Virus record (IMG/VR): IMGVR_UViG_3300025162_001875 | Span: 1-23,481 of that record | Strand: one strand, 5' to 3' | DNA from: a virus | DNA: 23,481 nucleotides | Shown here: positions 20,077-23,481 of the stretch, piece after piece | How positions within the stretch are numbered: the stretch's first letter is position 1 | How the letters are laid out: each line of letters starts with the position of its first letter | Program-made: the position numbers and the translations under genes | Notes under the pieces: model-generated | Told to the model about the DNA's origin: nothing | Database searches by the model: none | Seen by the model: only the letters and a program-made list of their open reading frames with translations

Positions 20077-20190
20077 GTTGTGATTGCAGGCGGCAATCTG
20101 AATAATGGCGCGAACGACGGAGTCGCGGCTCGGAATGCGAATAACGATCTTGGCAATGCGAATACGAATATCAGTTCACACCTAAGCTAT
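20077..20190 (+). repeat. DGR template repeat (TR)
   Basis: 114 nt starting GTTGTGATTGCAGG and ending CTAAGCTAT, 38 nt after the end of VR and 102 nt before the reverse-transcriptase gene. Its frame corresponding to the target reads GGNLNNGANDGVAARNANN, with ten Asn codons, as known for FGE-type DGR templates. It would be transcribed with the RT and copied with errors at adenine. Confidence 0.95.
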
Positions 20191-20292
20191 TTTTTTGAAA
20201 GACTGAAACCAACAACCTTGCCGCTTGGCAAAAAATTAAAAATAATGCAACTGTGCTGGTAGGTACGCCGAACGCTCAAGTTTAATAGCAGA
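20191..20292 (+). promoter_or_regulatory. TR-RT spacer with short hairpin
   Basis: About 100 nt between TR and the RT gene. TTGCC and GGCAA around GCTT form a small hairpin followed by an A-run. In the Bordetella phage DGR, the RNA after TR is needed for cDNA priming, so this stretch may serve likewise (established for that system, inferred here). Confidence 0.35.
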
Positions 20293-21255
20293 ATGAAACG
20301 AAACGGAAATCTTTTTGAAGCCGTATATTCAGCCGAAAATGTAAGAGCCGCTATGTTGGCCGCCATGAAAGGTAAAGGGCATTACGGCGAAGTACAACGA
20401 ATTAAAAATGACCTTGAAAAATATGTAACAGAATTGAGCGAAATTCTGAAAACAAAACAGTTTAAAACAGCCGAATACGAAGTCTTTGAAAAGCAATCGG
20501 GCGATAAATTGCGGACAATTTACAAATTACCATTTTACCCGGATAGAGTTGTTCACCACTGTATTGTACAAGTACTTTTGCCAATGTGGGTAAAATTATT
20601 GATTAGAGATACTTACAGCACAATACCGGGACGTGGAATACACGACGGAGTAAGGCGAATGAAAATAGCTTTGAAAGATGTAGCCGGTACGCAATACTGC
20701 TTAAAGTTCGACATACGAAAGTATTATCCGTCAGTGGATCACGATATTTTAAAGCAGATTTTAAGGCGAAAAATAAAGGATGCTGATTTATTGGAGTTAC
20801 TCGATGAAATAATTGATAGTGCCGATGGTATTCCAATTGGCAATTATGTTTCGCAATGGCTTGGTAATGTTTATTTAGCGTATTTCGATCATTTTTGCAA
20901 AGAACAATTACAGTGCCGTTATTATTTCCGCTATTGCGACGACGTGGTTATTCTTAGTGATAATAAAGAATTTTTACACGGTATTTTAGTATCAATAAAC
21001 GATTATTTGGCAAACGAGCTAAATTTAGAATTAAAACAAAATTATCAGGTTTTCCCGACCAACGTTCGCGGGATTGATTTTTTAGGTTATCGGTTTTTTC
21101 ATACGCATACGCTTGTACGCAAGCGGATTGTGCAACAAATGAAACGCCGGTTGAAAAATATAAAATCGATGGCGAGTTACTGGGGCTGGTTGAAACACGC
21201 AGACACATACAAACTAACAACTAAATATTTAAAATATGATAGGAAATTCAAGTAA
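20293..21255 (+). CDS. DGR reverse transcriptase
   Basis: A 320-residue RT. Motifs in order: RDTYSTIPGRGIHDGV (about 105-120), FDIRKYYPSVDH (139-150, Asp140), GIPIGNYVSQWLGNVYL (179-195, with the DGR signature IGNYVSQ in place of the usual QG), YCDDVV (214-219, catalytic Asp216 and Asp217) and GIDFLGYRFF (260-269). It has no maturase or endonuclease domain, and its length is normal for DGR RTs. With an accessory protein it would make adenine-mutated cDNA from TR RNA to replace the VR. The 3' end overlaps the next gene by 20 nt. Confidence 0.95.
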   Translation: MKRNGNLFEAVYSAENVRAAMLAAMKGKGHYGEVQRIKNDLEKYVTELSEILKTKQFKTAEYEVFEKQSGDKLRTIYKLPFYPDRVVHHCIVQVLLPMWVKLLIRDTYSTIPGRGIHDGVRRMKIALKDVAGTQYCLKFDIRKYYPSVDHDILKQILRRKIKDADLLELLDEIIDSADGIPIGNYVSQWLGNVYLAYFDHFCKEQLQCRYYFRYCDDVVILSDNKEFLHGILVSINDYLANELNLELKQNYQVFPTNVRGIDFLGYRFFHTHTLVRKRIVQQMKRRLKNIKSMASYWGWLKHADTYKLTTKYLKYDRKFK

Positions 21256-21565
21256 TCAACCCTTACAGGTTGAAAAATTAAACAGATCACAGTTTTTGAT
21301 ACGCTGGAACATTAAACCGTTTACACGTCCGGCAATGGAAGGAATGCCCGAAATGGAAGGCTTTGAGTTTGAATATAACTCAAAATACTATCCGCACGAA
21401 ATCAGCAAAAAAGAAATCATGCTGGCCGTTATCCGCGAGAAATACGATGCAAACGATGAACTTGCAATAGCTATTCGTCGCACCGGAGATGAGGCTAAAT
21501 TTCAGGCGCATGAAGATTATGTAAACTTTGCCCGGACAGTGGCCGATGCAATCCTTGCCGAATGA
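21236..21565 (+). CDS. Small protein following the DGR RT
   Basis: A 109-residue soluble protein. Its start overlaps the RT gene and its end overlaps the next gene by 4 nt. It has strands at the N-terminus (RSQFLIRWNIKPF; EGFEFEYNSKYYP) and helices at the C-terminus (KKEIMLAVIREKYDANDELA; VNFARTVADAILAE). I have seen similar small proteins next to Bacteroidota DGRs and tail-fibre genes, but the family name is not known to me. It lacks the four-helix basic pattern of Avd. Could be a chaperone of the target protein or a DGR accessory. Confidence 0.6.
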   Translation: MIGNSSNQPLQVEKLNRSQFLIRWNIKPFTRPAMEGMPEMEGFEFEYNSKYYPHEISKKEIMLAVIREKYDANDELAIAIRRTGDEAKFQAHEDYVNFARTVADAILAE

Positions 21566-21858
21566 AGCGATTTTGCGACATTTCCGAAGAAGATGAACGG
21601 CTGGAGGGTGAGAAAATAAAACTGGATGACATACTTGGAACTGAAATAACAATACATGGCTTTACACTGGCAAAATCGAACTTCAGTAAAAACCAATCAG
21701 GTAACTATCTGACAGTTCAATTCTCGACCAACGAAAACGAAAAGCAGGTATTCTTTACCGGATCGGATGTGTTGATTACCCAAATGCAAAAATATAAATG
21801 CGAAATGCCTTTTTTAGCGATAATTAAAAAGATTAATAAATACTATACATTGACATAA
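21562..21858 (+). CDS. OB-fold-like protein, possible DGR accessory
   Basis: A 98-residue protein with five likely strands: DDILGTEITIHGFTLAKSNF, SGNYLTVQFSTNENEKQVFF, a helix (SDVLITQMQKYKCEM) and FLAIIKKINKYYTLT. The strand-strand-strand-helix-strand order and basic loops suggest an OB-fold, as in single-stranded nucleic-acid binding proteins. Directly after the RT and its partner, it may bind TR RNA or cDNA. The fold is my reading of the pattern, not a database match. Confidence 0.5.
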   Translation: MKRFCDISEEDERLEGEKIKLDDILGTEITIHGFTLAKSNFSKNQSGNYLTVQFSTNENEKQVFFTGSDVLITQMQKYKCEMPFLAIIKKINKYYTLT

Positions 21859-21860
21859 AT

Positions 21861-22142
21861 ATGGGTACATCTCAATTTGATACAAAAACAATAATAGGGT
21901 GGATAATTATAGTTCTAATTTCCGTATTTACATCATCGGCGACAAGCAGTTTTAGCAAGGATCAAAAGGCGCAAGATGATTCGAAAATTATTGCATCGCA
22001 GCAAATTGAAATAAACGAACTTCAAAAAACAGATCAAAAGCTATTCAATTCGCTCGAAAAAATAAATAAGAGTGTGGAAGAAACGCACGACAATATTATA
22101 ATTCTAATGGATCGACACGGTTTAATTCCGGTAAAAAGATAA
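21861..22142 (+). CDS. Holin-like membrane protein with coiled coil
   Basis: A 93-residue protein with one span near the N-terminus (about 10-26, IIGWIIIVLISVFTSSA) and a coiled coil (IASQQIEINELQKTDQKLFN, then SLEKINKSVEETHDN) ending DRHGLIPVKR. The layout, just before an M15 peptidase, is frequent in phage lysis cassettes. Holin function is inferred. Confidence 0.55.
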   Translation: MGTSQFDTKTIIGWIIIVLISVFTSSATSSFSKDQKAQDDSKIIASQQIEINELQKTDQKLFNSLEKINKSVEETHDNIIILMDRHGLIPVKR

Positions 22143-22148
22143 TAAGCT

Positions 22149-22544
22149 ATGCAACTATCTAAAAATTTTTCACTGGCCGAACTTACAACCACTAACAGCG
22201 GGTTGCCGAATGTTCCGGATGCTGATTCAATTAAAAATCTGACCGAATTATGTATAAAGGTGCTTCAACCTTTGCGCGAACTGTACGGAAATTCGATACA
22301 TATTACAAGCGGTTACAGGAGTTTTGAAGTAAACAAAGCCGCTAATCATGGAGCAGTGAAACCATCGCAACACATGAAGGGGCAAGCCGCCGACCTGAAT
22401 AATGGCCGGGCGGAAAATATAAAAATGTACAATCTGATTAAAGATCATTTTCCTTTCGATCAGTTGATTAATGAAAGTGATTTTACCTGGATTCATGTAA
22501 GTTACAATGCAAACCAAAACCGAAAAATGCTTTTAAAACTATGA
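22149..22544 (+). CDS. M15 peptidase endolysin
   Basis: A 131-residue enzyme of the peptidase M15A group. SGYRS (54-58), S73-Q-H75-x2-G-x3-D82 (SQHMKGQAADL) and W114-I-H116 (TWIHVSY) give the zinc ligands H75, D82 and H116. It would cleave peptide stems of peptidoglycan (D-Ala-D-Ala or L-Ala-D-Glu type), complementing the glycosidases at 16736 and 17165. No signal peptide, so release by the holin-like neighbours is likely. The next start overlaps its stop codon by 4 nt. Confidence 0.85.
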   Translation: MQLSKNFSLAELTTTNSGLPNVPDADSIKNLTELCIKVLQPLRELYGNSIHITSGYRSFEVNKAANHGAVKPSQHMKGQAADLNNGRAENIKMYNLIKDHFPFDQLINESDFTWIHVSYNANQNRKMLLKL

Positions 22545-22720
22545 AAACAAAAATACAACAAGCAACCCCGGCCCGCTGGTCAAAACTTGCATCGGCCTGC
22601 AATGCTACCGGCACAATGATACTGGGAACTGCCTTTGCCAATCAAAGTATTGCACTTTGCATTGTGGGCATGGCGTTTAATGCAGCCGCTTTTTTTATAC
22701 CATTTATAACCGGGGAATAA
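22541..22720 (+). CDS. Small two-span holin-like protein
   Basis: A 59-residue protein, MKTKIQQATPARWSKLASAC onward, with two hydrophobic segments (about 16-33 and 37-57, ALCIVGMAFNAAAFFIPFI). It overlaps the endolysin end (ATGA) and lies 4 nt before the spanin-like gene. Position and topology favour a holin or antiholin. Confidence 0.6.
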   Translation: MKTKIQQATPARWSKLASACNATGTMILGTAFANQSIALCIVGMAFNAAAFFIPFITGE

Positions 22721-22724
22721 CGAA

Positions 22725-23108
22725 ATGAAAAAGATTCTTTTCTTACTGTTTACCGCTTACTGCTTACTGCTTACTGCTTGTAAGCCGCTGGAAGTAATCC
22801 GATATGTGCCGGTAACAAATACGCTTCAGGTGCATGATACCACCACCGTAAAAGATGTACATAATCATTACATATATCAGCGGGGCGATACTATTTACAA
22901 CGAGCGAACCGATACATTTTTCAGGTATAAGGTACTTTCAACCGTAAGGCGCGATAGTATTCCGTACATGGTAAAAGTATTAGTACCAGGCAAAGCCGAA
23001 ATAAAAGAAGTACCGACAAAGGGCTTTTTATGGTATTCAGGACTGTTTTTTTACATTGCATTAATAATTTTCACACTATATAAACTCAAACAAAAACTAA
23101 CATTATGA
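22725..23108 (+). CDS. Unimolecular-spanin-like lipoprotein
   Basis: A 127-residue protein with a lipoprotein signal peptide (MKKILFLLFTAYCLLLTAC; lipobox LTAC, modified Cys19), a periplasmic middle rich in charged strand segments (VHDTTTVKDVHNHYI; VLSTVRRDSIPYMVKVLVPG) and a C-terminal membrane span (about 101-119, FLWYSGLFFYIALIIFTLY). An outer-membrane lipid anchor plus an inner-membrane span is the design of u-spanins such as T1 gp11, which fuse the two membranes at lysis. The signal peptide is encoded by a 7-bp tandem repeat (22743-22777). Confidence 0.65.
   Translation: MKKILFLLFTAYCLLLTACKPLEVIRYVPVTNTLQVHDTTTVKDVHNHYIYQRGDTIYNERTDTFFRYKVLSTVRRDSIPYMVKVLVPGKAEIKEVPTKGFLWYSGLFFYIALIIFTLYKLKQKLTL
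22743..22777 (+). repeat. Intragenic heptanucleotide repeat TTACTGC
   Basis: TTACTGT, TTACCGC, then three exact TTACTGC units in a row, in codons 7-18 of the lipoprotein. As 7 is not a multiple of 3, loss or gain of one unit would shift the frame. Confidence 0.85.
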
Positions 23109-23305
23109 ACAAAGGGCTTATTAAATTAAAAGCTATCAATTCATTAGCTCACAAAATACGTGAAGCCGGTGGCAGCAGTACTTCTACCGTAAAAGTGGTA
23201 AAGTACCGGATCAAACAGAAAGATGCTATTAAACAGGCCGCCCGCGAACTGAAAAGCGGCACGACTGTAAAAGCACATACCCGGATCAGACGACACAAAA
23301 AATAA
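23105..23305 (+). CDS. Small basic protein, 66 residues
   Basis: Rich in Lys and Arg (MNKGLIKLKAINSLAHKIRE; KVVKYRIKQKDAIKQAAREL; HTRIRRHKK). It starts by ATGA overlap with the spanin-like gene. The composition suggests nucleic-acid binding or a virion DNA-condensing protein, but no family is recognised. Confidence 0.55.
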   Translation: MNKGLIKLKAINSLAHKIREAGGSSTSTVKVVKYRIKQKDAIKQAARELKSGTTVKAHTRIRRHKK

Positions 23306-23322
23306 ACTTATAAGTTGATTTT

Positions 23323-23481
23323 ATGAATACTTACGACGTAGTTTACAAAACTAAATCCGGTCGCGCTATGGTTGCAAAGCGGGTTGATGCCAAAACAGCC
23401 GAAGCGGCAAAAGCGAAAGTAAAGCGCGAAATGCAAGCATCCAGCACGTTTAAAAATGTAGTAACAGCAATAAAATTATAA
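23323..23481 (+). CDS. Small basic protein, 52 residues
   Basis: MNTYDVVYKTKSGRAMVAKR is a strand pair, followed by a helix (DAKTAEAAKAKVKREMQASS) and a last strand (FKNVVTAIKL). Its stop codon is the last three bases of the window. The plan recalls the protein at 14242 and, less closely, 7609. Function unknown. Confidence 0.55.
   Translation: MNTYDVVYKTKSGRAMVAKRVDAKTAEAAKAKVKREMQASSTFKNVVTAIKL

Noticed and set aside
19549-20156. Leftward frames opposite the target gene and TR
   Set aside because: Complement of the VR/TR and lectin-domain coding sequence; low-complexity Arg/Ser-rich shadow with no supporting context.
20080-20262. 60-codon frame over the TR, MIAGGNLNNGANDGVAARN and onward
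   Set aside because: It is the template repeat read in the frame of the target protein. It is the source RNA of the DGR and has no leader typical of a gene, so it is annotated as TR, not CDS.
20293-21255. Retron or group II intron interpretation of the RT
   Set aside because: No msr/msd-like inverted repeats or intron domains are seen. The SQ signature and the adjacent TR/VR pair make a DGR certain.
1-23481. tRNA, rRNA or insertion sequence
   Set aside because: No cloverleaf with a T-arm GTTCRA pattern, no rRNA stretch and no transposase motif with terminal inverted repeats were noticed on either strand.

Overview
The window looks like most or all of a temperate, tailless virus (or its prophage) from a member of the Bacteroidota. 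The host assignment rests on moderate-to-low GC, A-rich leaders before ATG starts instead of strong Shine-Dalgarno sites, a clear Bacteroidota-type promoter (TTTG, 20 nt, TAnnTTTG) at 818-849, a Bacteroidota-style XRE repressor, and heptanucleotide repeats in front of genes. No terminase, portal, tape-measure or tail gene is visible. Instead there is a small P-loop ATPase of the FtsK/HerA-like virion-packaging type, a soluble capsid candidate in its own transcription unit, and at least 17 proteins with membrane spans, most of them small, between 8691 and 17665. This resembles membrane-containing or jelly-roll viruses (PRD1-, PM2- and FLiP-like), but the capsid assignment is inference from context.

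Layout. 1-1250: leftward coiled-coil gene (cut by the window edge), leftward XRE repressor, a divergent control region with two palindromes around the rightward promoter, and a convergent gene pair sharing a terminator hairpin. 1307-3777: small early genes, several Cys-rich or membrane proteins. 3888-5279: a winged-helix protein, probably the replication initiator. 5274-6400: an A+T-rich insert with a YopX gene and an unknown gene, bordered by attC-like imperfect dyads, suggesting integron-type cassettes inside the virus. 6414-7436: small regulatory-type genes. 7485-7545: a terminator followed by 10-bp-phased repeats and a possible promoter. 7609-10349: DNA-handling and membrane proteins with the packaging ATPase. 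10385-10690: terminator, six 10-bp-phased repeats, a candidate promoter and a long leader. 10691-12105: capsid module, closed by a strong terminator. 12186-17665: metallopeptidase, a run of membrane-anchored virion-type proteins (one with a long GY(N/D) pentapeptide repeat, one with a peptidoglycan-binding-like domain) and two tandem T4-type lysozymes.

17674-21858: two paralogous small proteins, then a complete diversity-generating retroelement (DGR). The 569-residue target ends in a C-type-lectin/FGE-like domain whose last 114 nt (VR, 19925-20038) align without gaps to a template repeat (TR, 20077-20190). I count 25 differences, 22 of them at TR adenines. A DGR-type reverse transcriptase follows at 20293-21255. 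No typical Avd gene is seen; two small downstream genes are candidate accessories. 21861-22844 and on: lysis genes (holin-like proteins, M15 peptidase, unimolecular-spanin-like lipoprotein), then small basic proteins to the window end.

Putting these together, I infer a virus that diversifies an adhesion protein by adenine-directed retro-mutagenesis, carries wall-degrading enzymes for entry and release, and is controlled by a repressor/promoter switch. A DGR on a tailless, membrane-protein-rich virus is the most unusual aspect. No integrase was found in the window.
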